Source of the DNA: Microcoleus sp. FACHB-61 | GTDB lineage: Bacteria; Cyanobacteriota; Cyanobacteriia; Cyanobacteriales; Microcoleaceae | DNA length: 64,000 nt | Assembly (NCBI GenBank): GCA_014695295.1 | Contig: JACJNY010000059.1 | Location: 124,001 to 188,000 of the forward strand | Direction of reading: 5' to 3' | Notes under the pieces: model-generated | What the model saw: the letters and a program-made list of their open reading frames with translations, nothing else | Databases searched by the model: none | What the model was told of the DNA's origin: nothing | Program-made: the position numbers and the translations under genes | In this document: piece by piece, positions 26,075-35,506 of the stretch | How the letters are laid out: every line of letters starts with the position of its first letter | How positions within the stretch are numbered: the stretch's first letter is position 1

Positions 26075-29000
26075 ATGGCACGAGATGAGGCGTATCGGGA
26101 AGCAGAGCGGCGTATTGAAAATGCACGGCAAGAGGGTGCAATAAAGCTCGATCTCAGCAACATTGAACTGACGGAAGTGCCAGAGTCGATCGCATCCCCC
26201 ACCCATTTACAAAGGCTTTACCTCTTCAACAACCAACTGACGGAACTGCCAGAGTCGATCGCATCTCTCACCAAGTTGCAAGTGCTTAACCTCTCGTACA
26301 ACCAACTGACGGAACTGCCAGAGTCGATCGCATCCCTCCTCCAGTTGCAAATGCTTTTCCTCGACAACAACCAACTGAGGTCACTGCCAGACTTGATCGC
26401 ATCCCTCACCCAATTGCAAGTGCTTTTCCTCAACAGAAACCAACTGAGGTCACTGCCAGAATCGATCGCCTCCCTCATCCAGTTGCAAGAGCTTTACCTC
26501 CAAAACAACCAACTGAGGTCACTACCAGAGTCGCTCGCCTCTCTCACCCAGTTGCAAATGCTTAACCTCCAAAACAACCAAATGAGGTCACTGCCAGAGT
26601 CGCTCGCCTCTCTCACCCGGTTGCAAAAGCTTAATCTCCAAAACAACCAACTGAGGTTACTACCAGAGTCGATCGCCTCTCTCAGCCAGTTGCAAAGGCT
26701 TGACCTCGACAACAACCAACTGAGGTTACTACCAGAGTCGATCGCCTCTCTCAGCCAGTTGCAAACGCTTAACCTCCCAAACAACCAACTGAGGTCACTG
26801 CCAGAGTCGATCGCATCTCTCACCCAGTTGCAACAACTTAACCTCGACGGCAACCCTCTCAACCCCGACCTCGCTGCCGCCTATCAACAAGGCAGGCAAG
26901 CCCTCTTCCAATACCTCCGGGCAACAGCGGAAGGACAGGTAACGCTGAACGAAGCTAAGCTGATCCTAATTGGTGAAGGTGAAGTTGGTAAAAGTTGTCT
27001 GTTGGGGGCATTGCGGGGAGATCAATGGGTGGAAGGTCGCCCCACCACTCACGGGATTGAGATTAAACCAGTCGCTGTCACCCATAGCGGCACAGAAATC
27101 ACCCTAAATGGTTGGGATTTTGGCGGTCAACGGGTTTATCGATCGACGCACCAGTTGTTTTTCAGTGCTCCAGCCGTGTATCTCGTGGTGTGGAAGCCAC
27201 GGGAAGGCCCCCAGCAGGGCTTTGTCAAAGAGTGGATTACGCTGATCAAGCATCGGCAACCGGAGGCGAAGGTGCTGGTAGTCGCCACCCACGGCGGCCC
27301 CGGACAGCGACAGCCTGATATTGACAGACAGGAGATTCTGGATAGATTCGGCAGCGATATGGTGCTTGGTTTCTTCTACGTAGACAGCAAACCCACCAAT
27401 GACAGGAATTGCACCGGACTTGCACACTTAAAAGAAGCCATTGCTAGTGTTGCCGCCTTTCTTCCTGAAATGGGGCGAACCGTTCCCGGCAAGTGGCAGC
27501 GAGTCCGGGAAATTTTGCAAACCAACAACAAAGCCTATCTACCCTACGATGATGTGATTGCCCTCTGCGCCCAACAGGGAATCGATAAGGAGCAGGCAGA
27601 ACTATTTCTTCGCATTTCCCATACGTTAGGGCATTTCATCCACTACGATTACGACCCCATCCTGCGCGATATCGTCATCCTCAAACCCGACTGGCTGGCA
27701 AAAGCGATCAGCTTTGTGCTAGACGATCAAATGACCCGCCAACGCAACGGTTTAGTTGAATTTGACCATCTCAGTCAGTTATGGAGTCATCCGCCAATTG
27801 CCGATGAGGAAGGCTATCCCTCAGAACTGCATCCGATCTTTCTACGGTTGATGGAGCGCTTCGATCTCTCCTATCGAGTAGTGTTCGAGCCCGCTAAAAC
27901 CAGCAATACCAGCCTGATTGCTCAACTTGTACCGGATATCCGCCCGCAATCAAAATTAAGCGCCAATTGGGGAGAACAACCAGAACCCGGAGACAGACAA
28001 CAGGTGCAAATCTGCCGCATTGTAGATAATCGTGGGCAGTTCGCAGTAGCAGAAGGGCTATTTTATCAGTTGATTGTCCGCTTGCACAAATACTCGCTGG
28101 GTCGCTCCAATTACGAAAAAAGCATCCACTGGCAACGGGGTTTGATGCTGGACCACGACTACAACGGTCGGGCATTGCTGGAATATATTGATACCGATGT
28201 AAAAATCACTGTGCGGGCCGCTTATCCAGAAAGGTTTCTGTCTTATCTCACCGAAGAGATTAAATCGCTAGTCGAGAATTTCTGGGAAGGATTGGATTGT
28301 AACGTGATGGTTCCTTGCATTACGCCTTGCGGTAAGAATGATCCTGGAAACGGACTATTTGAAATAGAGAAACTAATTGAAAGCAGAAAAGAAAATCGTA
28401 ATGAGTTTCCGTGTCCTCAGTGTGGTAAATGGCAAAATATCGATTGCTTGTTGAATAATGCACCGATGGCTCAACCTTCTGCTCAGATATTGTTGACTGC
28501 AAAACTCACAGATGTGCAAGATACATTAGCGCAAGTAATTCGCCAAGAAATATCCGCCAAAGATGGGCGAGATCAAGAACGATACGACCAACTGACAAAA
28601 AAACAGCTTGCTACTATGAGCCAGGTCGATCAGCAGTTGGCAGATACGATGAAGATGCTCACCGATGAAGCTAAAGATGGGCCGCGCCTGTTCAGCTTTA
28701 AGCCTATGAAAACTGGGTTTTTAGATCGTCCCAAGTGGACGCATACCAAGTTTCAACTCACCCTCTGGTGCGAACATTCTCGTTTACCCCTACCTGCGTT
28801 AAATCCTAACGACAAGCAGAAGGGAGTTTATGAATTTACTATACGAAATGAGCAGTTCGCCAAAGTAGTCCCCTATTTGAAAATCGTGACGGGAATTCTT
28901 AGCCTAGTTTTACCTGTCGCCGCCTCAGCAACCAAGCTAATATTAGATGAAGCTGCCTACAAAGTCATTGAAAATCAACTCGATTTAGGACAAAAAAGCA

Positions 29001-29221
29001 TCGATTCTATCTCAAAAGGGAGCGAAATTATTGATTCGTCTACCAAAAGTGATGCCTCTGATTTGGCACAGGGTGAAGCAATCCGTGCCCAAGGCTCGAT
29101 ATTGCGAGAACTACACGCTCTTTTGAAAGAGAAAGATGCGAGTTTTGGTGGTCTAGTGCGGGTGCAGAACCAACGTCGCGAATTTCTCTGGGTTCATCCA
29201 GATTTTGTGAAAGAGTATTAA
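26075..29221 (+). CDS. Roco protein: LRR-Roc GTPase-COR with C-terminal extension
   Basis: This 1048-residue protein starts with ten 23-residue leucine-rich repeats (about 25-260; consensus LxLxNNQLRSLPESIASLTQLQ) and a cap. The Roc GTPase follows: P-loop GEGEVGKS at 300-307, switch I Thr in TTHGIEI, and G3 motif WDFGGQ near 346-351; the G4 site reads VATHGG instead of NKxD, as in several bacterial Roco proteins. The COR dimerisation region spans about 470-700. A Cys-rich segment (CITPC ... CPQCGKWQNIDC, near 750-790) may bind zinc. The C-terminus has a hydrophobic helix (IVTGILSLVLPVAASATKLIL) and ends FLWVHPDFVKEY. Bacterial Roco proteins sense signals through the LRRs and act as GTP-controlled dimers. 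The AAA ATPase/TOPRIM pair begins 59 bp downstream on the same strand, suggesting a common process. Confidence 0.93.
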   Translation: MARDEAYREAERRIENARQEGAIKLDLSNIELTEVPESIASPTHLQRLYLFNNQLTELPESIASLTKLQVLNLSYNQLTELPESIASLLQLQMLFLDNNQLRSLPDLIASLTQLQVLFLNRNQLRSLPESIASLIQLQELYLQNNQLRSLPESLASLTQLQMLNLQNNQMRSLPESLASLTRLQKLNLQNNQLRLLPESIASLSQLQRLDLDNNQLRLLPESIASLSQLQTLNLPNNQLRSLPESIASLTQLQQLNLDGNPLNPDLAAAYQQGRQALFQYLRATAEGQVTLNEAKLILIGEGEVGKSCLLGALRGDQWVEGRPTTHGIEIKPVAVTHSGTEITLNGWDFGGQRVYRSTHQLFFSAPAVYLVVWKPREGPQQGFVKEWITLIKHRQPEAKVLVVATHGGPGQRQPDIDRQEILDRFGSDMVLGFFYVDSKPTNDRNCTGLAHLKEAIASVAAFLPEMGRTVPGKWQRVREILQTNNKAYLPYDDVIALCAQQGIDKEQAELFLRISHTLGHFIHYDYDPILRDIVILKPDWLAKAISFVLDDQMTRQRNGLVEFDHLSQLWSHPPIADEEGYPSELHPIFLRLMERFDLSYRVVFEPAKTSNTSLIAQLVPDIRPQSKLSANWGEQPEPGDRQQVQICRIVDNRGQFAVAEGLFYQLIVRLHKYSLGRSNYEKSIHWQRGLMLDHDYNGRALLEYIDTDVKITVRAAYPERFLSYLTEEIKSLVENFWEGLDCNVMVPCITPCGKNDPGNGLFEIEKLIESRKENRNEFPCPQCGKWQNIDCLLNNAPMAQPSAQILLTAKLTDVQDTLAQVIRQEISAKDGRDQERYDQLTKKQLATMSQVDQQLADTMKMLTDEAKDGPRLFSFKPMKTGFLDRPKWTHTKFQLTLWCEHSRLPLPALNPNDKQKGVYEFTIRNEQFAKVVPYLKIVTGILSLVLPVAASATKLILDEAAYKVIENQLDLGQKSIDSISKGSEIIDSSTKSDASDLAQGEAIRAQGSILRELHALLKEKDASFGGLVRVQNQRREFLWVHPDFVKEY
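26181..26870 (+). repeat. 69-bp tandem repeats encoding the LRRs
   Basis: The DNA repeats at exactly 69-bp intervals (for example CAGAGTCGATCGC at 26181, 26250 and 26319), about ten units. Several are nearly identical, so the array probably expands and contracts by recombination. Because 69 is divisible by three, length changes keep the frame. Confidence 0.9.
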
Positions 29222-29279
29222 TTGCGGAATCGGCGACTAAAATCGCTAGTATACTGTATAAAAGGATGTTAGCAATCAA

Positions 29280-30413
29280 ATGCTAGAAAAGGTAAAACTT
29301 CATAACTTTAAAAGTCATCAAGATACAGAAATTAATTTTGACAATTCACGCTTACACGCACTCGTAGGACAAAACAGTTCTGGTAAAACATCCATTTTGC
29401 AAGCATTGCATTATCTCAGTCTGCTTGCTAATTCATCATTTGCCAATATTTTTCAGTATGAAAGAGCGCCTCAATTTATTACAACAATTGGGGAAAATAA
29501 TATGTCTGTTACTGCAAGTGGTTATTGGGGATACCATCCTCGGGCTGATTGGGAAGCTTCCTATAGCTGGACACAAAGCTTTGACCCTGCTTGGTCTCCG
29601 ATAGCATCATGGAAAGTGGATGGAGAACCTGGAAATGTGCAAGGATGGTCAAGTTCACTAAGCGATGCTAAATATCCACTTCCTAAATCTTTGAGACACT
29701 CAGTTCATCTTAAGCTAGTAGCTACTAATCTTGCTAAAGCAGCTTACAGCGGTGCAATTACCCCACGAGTTGAGTTTGATGGTTCAGGGTTAGCACCTAC
29801 CTTAGACTATCTTCGTGACGAAGCTGCAGATGAATTTCAATCTTTACAAGAAAGGTTGAAACGGATTGTACCAGGTGTACGCGAAGTAGGCGTGAAACGA
29901 GCCAAAGTTATGGTCAGTCGCCAACGCTTAATTGAAGTCGATGGCAAATCTATCTCCTACGAAGAAAGTCAGGAAATTGTAGGAAAAGAAGTTGTCCTAG
30001 ATATGGATACCGGTAAGCGTATTCCAGCCCATGCGATTAGCGAAGGAACAATGCTCGCTCTAGGATTATTGACTGTTTTGATGGATCTCAATCAACCTAA
30101 TTTAGTGTTACTAGATGATGTTGAACAGGGACTCCACCCAAAAGCGCAACGAGAATTAATCGCTGTTTTTAAGGGAATTATTCAAGACAACAGCAATCTG
30201 CAAATTATTTTTTCTACCCATTCTCCTTACATTGTGGATGAACTTATTCCTTCTCAAGTTCATGTATTAAGTAACAACAATTTAGGTGTGACTCGTTGCA
30301 AACGATTGGATGAACATCCTGATGTAGAATGGGCAAAACAAACTTTAACCACCGGAGAATTCTGGGATGCGGAGGGAGAAGATTGGGTGGTTGCAGGAGA
30401 AATAAATGATTGA
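29280..30413 (+). CDS. AAA_21-type ATPase of an ATPase/TOPRIM pair
   Basis: This 377-residue SMC/OLD-like ATPase has the P-loop GQNSSGKTS at about 30-38 right after the opening strand MLEKVKLHNFKSHQDTEINF, a signature-like ISEGTMLALG, Walker B LVLLDDVEQGLHP and the switch STHSPYIVDEL. The Walker B glutamate of classic members is Asp-Asp here (LLDDVEQG), with Glu two residues on. There is no membrane segment. The TOPRIM-like gene starts 8 bp before its stop. Separately encoded ATPase and TOPRIM partners occur in PARIS-like defence systems; OLD nucleases carry both in one chain. I therefore infer a two-protein OLD-like complex, possibly controlled by the Roco protein upstream. Confidence 0.88.
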   Translation: MLEKVKLHNFKSHQDTEINFDNSRLHALVGQNSSGKTSILQALHYLSLLANSSFANIFQYERAPQFITTIGENNMSVTASGYWGYHPRADWEASYSWTQSFDPAWSPIASWKVDGEPGNVQGWSSSLSDAKYPLPKSLRHSVHLKLVATNLAKAAYSGAITPRVEFDGSGLAPTLDYLRDEAADEFQSLQERLKRIVPGVREVGVKRAKVMVSRQRLIEVDGKSISYEESQEIVGKEVVLDMDTGKRIPAHAISEGTMLALGLLTVLMDLNQPNLVLLDDVEQGLHPKAQRELIAVFKGIIQDNSNLQIIFSTHSPYIVDELIPSQVHVLSNNNLGVTRCKRLDEHPDVEWAKQTLTTGEFWDAEGEDWVVAGEIND

Positions 30414-31182
30414 GTTCGTGGTGATTGTGGAAAGTAGCGCCGATGCAAGAACCGCTACTAAATTAGCCGATCGCCTTTTAGTGGATAAAATTGATTGGTT
30501 AGACTCTGGACAGCTTCAATATTTATTTCGTTGGAGTGGCTTACAAGAAAATACAGAACATTCCTGTTGGCAAGATATTAATCAAATTATAGATAATTTG
30601 CAACAAAGCTTAGGATTCCGTCCTCCAAGGTATTTAGGTCATGGTAAAGATGGAGCATTAAAAGCTGATGGTGCAGCAGCTATAAAAATTCTGAATTTAG
30701 TACGATTTCTTCAAAAAACACGACAGATTAAAGCAGTTCTCCTGATCCGGGATTTAGACAATCAACCTCAGCGAAGAGAAGGTATTGAGCAAGCACGTTC
30801 TGCACACATCAATCGACCACCTAAATTAGAAATTATTATTGGTACAGCCGACAGAATGCGGGAAGCCTGGGTCTTGAATGGGTTTATTCCATCTAATCAA
30901 GAGGAAGAACAAATTCTTCAAGATATAACGAGCCAATTGACGTTTAATCCTTGTAATGAGTCACACAAATTACGATCTAACTCATGGAAAGAACCCGATC
31001 GCATTAGAAATCCTAAAGTTGTTGTCGAAAAGCTAACAGGTGGCAAGATGGAGCGCGAACAACAGTGCTGGGAAGAGACGAGTCTGGAATATCTACGAAA
31101 AAACGGTGTTCATACAGGCTTAACAGCCTATATTAATGAAATCGAGGAACGATTAATTCCAATCATTGGATCTGCTGAGTAA
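30406..31182 (+). CDS. TOPRIM-like nuclease partner
   Basis: This 258-residue protein has the layout of a TOPRIM domain: Glu9 in the first strand-helix unit (FVVIVESSADARTATKLADR), the acidic pair Asp116-Leu-Asp118 after a hydrophobic strand (VLLIRDLDNQ), and a later REAWVLNGF motif with Glu153 like the ExW element of OLD-type and DUF4276-like nucleases. A Gly-rich turn (YLGHGKDGALKADGA) lies between. The remaining helices match nothing I know. An AGGAG ribosome-binding site precedes the ATG, which overlaps the ATPase gene by 8 bp, so the subunits are made together. Nuclease activity is inferred. No STAND, protease or toxin gene follows; the next gene is on the other strand. Confidence 0.72.
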   Translation: MIEFVVIVESSADARTATKLADRLLVDKIDWLDSGQLQYLFRWSGLQENTEHSCWQDINQIIDNLQQSLGFRPPRYLGHGKDGALKADGAAAIKILNLVRFLQKTRQIKAVLLIRDLDNQPQRREGIEQARSAHINRPPKLEIIIGTADRMREAWVLNGFIPSNQEEEQILQDITSQLTFNPCNESHKLRSNSWKEPDRIRNPKVVVEKLTGGKMEREQQCWEETSLEYLRKNGVHTGLTAYINEIEERLIPIIGSAE

Positions 31183-31238
31183 GATCAGCCCGATATTCCC
31201 TAAACCGGCCCCCACAGGATATTGTGGTCGATAAAGTC

Positions 31239-31302
31239 ACGGGCGGGGCGGGTTTATGATATTTATCATTTGTATGGGAGATATTGGTGAACCCGCCCCT
31301 AC
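31239..31302. repeat. GGGCGGGGCGGGTTTATGA inverted-repeat element, copy 1
   Basis: A 64-bp element with GC-rich ends (GGGCGGGGCGGGTTTATGA and TGAACCCGCCCCTA) that pair with one another. Related copies lie at 42536-42602 and, more diverged, at 63337-63399. All three lie between genes. Confidence 0.75.
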
Positions 31303-31344
31303 GGTAATCATAATCAATTTACATCTACAATCACCAATTAACAA

Positions 31345-32124
31345 TTACCATTTGATCAATTGTGCATCTTGATTGAAAAACTTCCGGGACAATCCCTCAG
31401 TCAACAGCAGAGTTGCGATTACAGTTGCCAGTGCTAACACAAACATAATCAAAATCTGGTAAGATGCTGCATCGAGAGGACTGACACCGCTCAGCATTTG
31501 ACCAGTCATCATTCCGGGTAAAGTCACGATTCCTACCACCGTCATTGTATTTAAGAGCGGGATTAATCCAGCTTTGATGGCATCTTTGCGGTACTGCTTT
31601 ACTGCTTGCTGCGGCGTGGAACCTAAACTTAAATGGGTTTCTATTTCTAACTGGCTGCTATTAACTGTACTGACAAGTCTTTCGCCGGCGATCGCCCCGG
31701 AGTTCATGGCATTGCCCAAAATCATACCCGCTAAAGGAATCAGGTATTGCGGTTCGTACCAAGGGTCAGGTTGCAAAATTAGCAAGTTTGTATAGGCGAG
31801 AGTCAATGCCGTACTGATAAAAATTGAACCCCAAACTAAGGGCAGTAAGTTCTTGATTTTTTTGCTGATGCGGTTGCTGGCAACCATGCTAGCTGTTGTC
31901 AGCATGATTGCTAAAACTGCTAAAACCAGCCAAGGATTTTTCCCCTCCGGGTCAAATACGACTGCGAGCACGTACCCGACTAAGATTAGCTGGATCAGGG
32001 TGCGCCCCGCCGCGATCGCGATCGCCCCCTCCAATCCCAATCCCTGCCACGCCGAAAGCCCGATCGCGATCGCCACCATCCCCAAAGCCCAACCCAAATC
32101 TGTAAAATCTAGCAGAATTAACAC
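31345..32124 (-). CDS. FetB/UPF0014-family ABC transporter permease
   Basis: This 259-residue membrane protein has about seven predicted helices and matches the UPF0014/YbbM (FetB) family, permeases linked to iron or metal homeostasis. Landmarks are GRTLIQLILVGYVLAVVF, PLAGMILGNAMNSGAIAGERL and LPGMMTGQMLSGVSPLDAASYQILIMF. I prefer the GTG at 32124 as start, since the extension to a TTG at 32211 is basic and non-hydrophobic and the first membrane helix begins shortly after the GTG. Its usual ATPase partner (FetA) is not adjacent. It is divergent from the DegT aminotransferase gene. Confidence 0.88.
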   Translation of the reverse strand: MLILLDFTDLGWALGMVAIAIGLSAWQGLGLEGAIAIAAGRTLIQLILVGYVLAVVFDPEGKNPWLVLAVLAIMLTTASMVASNRISKKIKNLLPLVWGSIFISTALTLAYTNLLILQPDPWYEPQYLIPLAGMILGNAMNSGAIAGERLVSTVNSSQLEIETHLSLGSTPQQAVKQYRKDAIKAGLIPLLNTMTVVGIVTLPGMMTGQMLSGVSPLDAASYQILIMFVLALATVIATLLLTEGLSRKFFNQDAQLIKW

Positions 32125-32251
32125 CGGCCCACCCTTTCGATAACGTGATTGTTTGCCTGTCCAAATATAAGATATTTGAATAAAGGTTTCTGGAAAACAG
32201 TTTTGCTGCAAGAATTTGCTTTGATAATGGTTGAAATTTATGGTGTGAAGA

Positions 32252-33409
32252 GTGAATAATGTTCCCCCCCTCGACTTAACCCGCCAATACGCCCAGATTG
32301 GCGACGAGATAACCGCTGCGGTGCAAAAAGTGCTTGCCTCTGGCGGCTACGTAGGCGGCCCGGCCGTGAAGAGTTTTGAACGAGAGTTCGCCGACTATAT
32401 CGGCGTTTCCGAGTGCGTTGGCTGTAACTCCGGCACGGATGCGCTGATTTTGGCATTGCGAGCTCTCAAAATTGGCCCCGGCGATGAAGTCATTACCACT
32501 CCTTTTACCTTTTTTGCTTCGGCTGAGACAATTAGCGCCGTCGGCGCAACTCCCGTGTTTGTTGATATTGACAGCGGGACTTTTAATATGGATGTCGAAC
32601 TCCTCGAAGCGGCAATTACCGAAAAAACCAAGGCAATTATGCCAGTGCACATCTTCGGCCAACCAGTAGACATGACTCGGTTGATGGAAATTGCGACTCG
32701 GCACAATTTAGCCGTAATTGAAGATTGCGCCCAGTCTGTCGGGGCCCAGTGGCAGTCTCGAAAAGTCGGCAGCATCGGCCATGTCGGCTGCTTCAGTTTT
32801 TATCCGACCAAAAATTTAGGCGCTTGCGGTGACGGTGGCGCGGTGACGACAAACGATCCAGCCCTCGCAGCTTCGATGCGAATGCTCAAAGAACACGGAC
32901 AGTCTTCTAGGTATTTCTACGAAGAAATCGGCTACAACAGCCGTTTAGATGCCCTGCAAGCGGTGATTCTCAGCATAAAATTGCGGTATCTCGACAGTTG
33001 GAACGCCCAGCGGCGGGAGATAGCGACACTTTACAGCGAATTTCTCTCCCGCGTGCCCGGAGTTGCCGTCCCCAAAGAATTGCCGGAAGCAAAAGGAGTT
33101 TGGAATCAATACACGATCCGGCTGACAAGTCCAGAAGACGCGCAAAATCCCTCTGGCAATTTTCGAGATGGGATGCGGGCTCAGTTGCAGGAATGCGGCA
33201 TCGGTTCGATGGTTTACTATCCGTTACCTTTGCACCTGCAACCTGTTTACAAATCTTTGGGCTATCAAGCAGGTCAGTTGCCAAAGGCCGAGCAAGTTTG
33301 TCGCGAGGTCTTGTCTTTGCCAATGTTTCCGGAACTGTCGAGGGATCAACAAGAGCGGACGATTTATGGGCTGAAAGATTGCTTGGCAAAGGCCGATCGC
33401 ATCCGGTAG
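32252..33409 (+). CDS. DegT/DnrJ/EryC1-family PLP aminotransferase
   Basis: This 385-residue enzyme transfers an amino group to a keto-sugar nucleotide in the making of amino sugars for surface glycans. It has the family opening PPLDLTRQYAQIGDEITAAV, the cofactor motif NSGTDALILALRA, the Asp of IEDCAQSVGA, and the Schiff-base Lys in FSFYPTKNLGACGDGGAV. The C-terminal half with YYPLPLHLQPVYKSLGY is also typical. The start is a GTG at 32252 (no in-frame ATG is available before the conserved region). It may supply sugar donors to the glycan cluster at 37-51 kb, but it is not in an operon with it. Confidence 0.93.
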   Translation: MNNVPPLDLTRQYAQIGDEITAAVQKVLASGGYVGGPAVKSFEREFADYIGVSECVGCNSGTDALILALRALKIGPGDEVITTPFTFFASAETISAVGATPVFVDIDSGTFNMDVELLEAAITEKTKAIMPVHIFGQPVDMTRLMEIATRHNLAVIEDCAQSVGAQWQSRKVGSIGHVGCFSFYPTKNLGACGDGGAVTTNDPALAASMRMLKEHGQSSRYFYEEIGYNSRLDALQAVILSIKLRYLDSWNAQRREIATLYSEFLSRVPGVAVPKELPEAKGVWNQYTIRLTSPEDAQNPSGNFRDGMRAQLQECGIGSMVYYPLPLHLQPVYKSLGYQAGQLPKAEQVCREVLSLPMFPELSRDQQERTIYGLKDCLAKADRIR

Positions 33410-33636
33410 CTTTGGCGCGATGGCATCAGCGAGGGAAATGCAGGAGGAGAAAAGAATTGCAGGGTTGCAGTGGTGTGAGAATGTGCAGCGGTCAGGGAGA
33501 GCTGTTAAGTATTTTGACCGATCACTTGTACTTTTATGTACTATATTTAATGAAAAGAAACAAATTTAGGCTAGCAATCCGCCTCGAACGGGTGCATTTT
33601 CCGCTCGCCTAAAACTTGAAATGCGATCGGTCAATG
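33410..33636. other. Gene-free stretch upstream of the ABC1 kinase
   Basis: No gene is supported. TTGACC at 33514-33519 with TATGTA/TACTAT 15-19 bp further on could be a weak promoter for the downstream kinase. The composite heptamer block follows immediately. Confidence 0.35.
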
Positions 33637-33790
33637 ATGAAGAAGGAAGAAGGAAGAGGGAAGAAGCCCGATGGAAGTCGGAAGAAGGAAGAAGAAAAAA
33701 TAAAGAATGTTTGAACTTTCGACTTCCCATCCCCAATGCCCGATGCCCGATGCCCGATGCCCGATGGCCGATGCCCAATTCTCAATTTAA
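33637..33790 (+). repeat. Composite heptamer block, copy 2 (GGAAGAA / CCCGATG)
   Basis: GGAAGAA-type purine arm (33637-33701) interrupted by CCCGATGGAAGTCGG, a spacer containing TTGAACTTTCGAC, then CCCGATG units to about 33790. It ends about 36 bp before the GTG start of the ABC1 kinase gene. Confidence 0.9.
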
Positions 33791-33826
33791 CCTGTAATTT
33801 TCAGAAGATAAGAGGAAAATAAACGA

Positions 33827-35503
33827 GTGCCTCAGTATCAATTCACTCAGGCTAGACGCTACGATCCACAAGCGATCGCTCATTATTACCGCAACCGTCC
33901 TTGGAAAGCAATTTGGCGCGCAATTACCGTTATTTGGTCTTTTGCAGGCTTTGTGCTGGGGATGCTGTGGGACAGTTGGCAGCACGAAGTCGCAGCACAC
34001 CAGCCGGAACGGGCCACCCACCTGCGACAAATACTCACTCGCTTGGGCCCAACTTTTATTAAAGTCGGCCAAGCCCTTTCTACCAGACCGGATTTGATCC
34101 GCAAAGACTTTCTCGAAGAATTGATCAAACTTCAGGATCAATTGCCACCCTTTGACTCGGTGCGAGCTTTCGAGATTATTGAAGCGGAACTCGATCGCAA
34201 AATTAGCGAAACTTATAGCGAAATTTCCCCCGAACCTGTCGCAGCGGCAAGTCTCGGTCAAGTCTACCGAGCTCGCCTCCTCACCGGGGAAGCAGTAGCA
34301 GTCAAGGTTCAGCGACCGAATTTGCTGCCAGTCTTGAGCCTCGATCTTTACTTAATGCGGTGGGCGGCTGGATGGTTGGGCCCGTTGCTGCCGCTGAATC
34401 TCGGTCACGACCTTTGTTTAATAGTCGATGAATTCGGTATCAAATTGTTCGAGGAAATTGATTATCTCAATGAAGGACGGAACGCCGAGAAATTTGCTAC
34501 AAATTTTGCCGACGACCCGACAGTAAAAGTTCCCAGTATTTACTGGCGTTATACTTCAAAATGCGTTCTGACTCTCGAATGGATTGATGGCATCAAGCTG
34601 ACAGATATAGAACGTGTTAAAGCCGCAGGTTTGGATACCGATAGTTTAATTGAAGTCGGAGTCCGCAGCGGTTTGCGGCAGTTGCTGGAACACGGATTTT
34701 TTCACGCTGACCCCCATCCGGGAAATCTCTTTGCCTTAGCGGACGGCCGCATGGCTTACATTGATTTTGGGATGATGGATCAGATGGAAGAAACAACTAA
34801 AGAAACTTTGGTTGATTCTGTCGTTCATTTGCTCAACAAAGATTACTTAGAGTTAGCGAAGGATTTTGTCAAACTTGGCTTTTTGACTCCAGATACAGAT
34901 ATTATGCCGATCGTCCCGGCGCTGGAATCTGTACTGGGTGATATCGTCGGCGAAAAGGTGTCAGATTTTAACTTCAAGACGATTACAGACCAGTTTTCGG
35001 AGTTGATGTACGATTATCCTTTCCGAGTGCCGGCGAAATTTGCCTTAATTATTCGCTCTCTGGTGACAGAAGAAGGTTTGGCGCTGACGCTGAATCCGAA
35101 TTTCAAGATAGTCGAGGTGGCGTATCCTTATGTAGCGCGGCGTTTGTTGAACGGAGAATCTCCGGCACTGCGGCGGCGTCTGATTGAGGTATTATTCAAA
35201 GATGGCAAATTCCAGTGGAACAGGTTAGAGGACATGATCGCGATCGCCCGATCCGATCGCAGTTTCGACTTGCTCCCCACCGCCCAACTAGGCTTGCAAT
35301 TTTTGCTGTCAGAGGAAGGGTCGTTTTTGAGACGCCAATTGATATTGGCTTTGATTGAGGACGATCGGCTCCACACCGAAGAAGTTCGTCGCCTGTGGAA
35401 CTTAGTCAAGGAAGACTTGCAACCAGGTCGCCTGTTCAACGTTGCTCTAGGCGCTTTGGCGGATTTTTCCACAGCCGGAGCCGCGGCGCTGACTCGATTT
35501 TAA
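33827..35503 (+). CDS. ABC1/UbiB-family atypical kinase
   Basis: This 558-residue protein is an ABC1K/UbiB-type atypical kinase or ATPase, a family linked to quinone and tocopherol metabolism in membranes and plastids. The diagnostic KxGQ motif is in [16 protein letters not shown]; the Ala-rich loop is [13 protein letters not shown]; the catalytic Lys is in VAVKVQRP; then HADPHPGN and the metal-binding DFG in [10 protein letters not shown]-terminal residues 450-558 are helical and end with a small hydrophobic segment. The start is the GTG at 33827 with AGAGG upstream. Such genes are present in several copies in cyanobacteria; the substrate is unknown. Confidence 0.93.
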   Translation: MPQYQFTQARRYDPQAIAHYYRNRPWKAIWRAITVIWSFAGFVLGMLWDSWQHEVAAHQPERATHLRQILTRLGPTFIKVGQALSTRPDLIRKDFLEELIKLQDQLPPFDSVRAFEIIEAELDRKISETYSEISPEPVAAASLGQVYRARLLTGEAVAVKVQRPNLLPVLSLDLYLMRWAAGWLGPLLPLNLGHDLCLIVDEFGIKLFEEIDYLNEGRNAEKFATNFADDPTVKVPSIYWRYTSKCVLTLEWIDGIKLTDIERVKAAGLDTDSLIEVGVRSGLRQLLEHGFFHADPHPGNLFALADGRMAYIDFGMMDQMEETTKETLVDSVVHLLNKDYLELAKDFVKLGFLTPDTDIMPIVPALESVLGDIVGEKVSDFNFKTITDQFSELMYDYPFRVPAKFALIIRSLVTEEGLALTLNPNFKIVEVAYPYVARRLLNGESPALRRRLIEVLFKDGKFQWNRLEDMIAIARSDRSFDLLPTAQLGLQFLLSEEGSFLRRQLILALIEDDRLHTEEVRRLWNLVKEDLQPGRLFNVALGALADFSTAGAAALTRF

Positions 35504-35506
35504 TTA

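Noticed and set aside
26218-26862. Long minus-strand open frames opposite the LRR region (Ser/Arg/Trp-rich repeats)
   Set aside because: They are antisense images of the 69-bp repeats; period and composition follow the plus-strand gene.
29280-31182. Assignment of the ATPase/TOPRIM pair to PARIS or Gabija
   Set aside because: PARIS-specific DUF4435 features were not recognised and Gabija pairs an OLD-type nuclease with a UvrD-like helicase, absent here.
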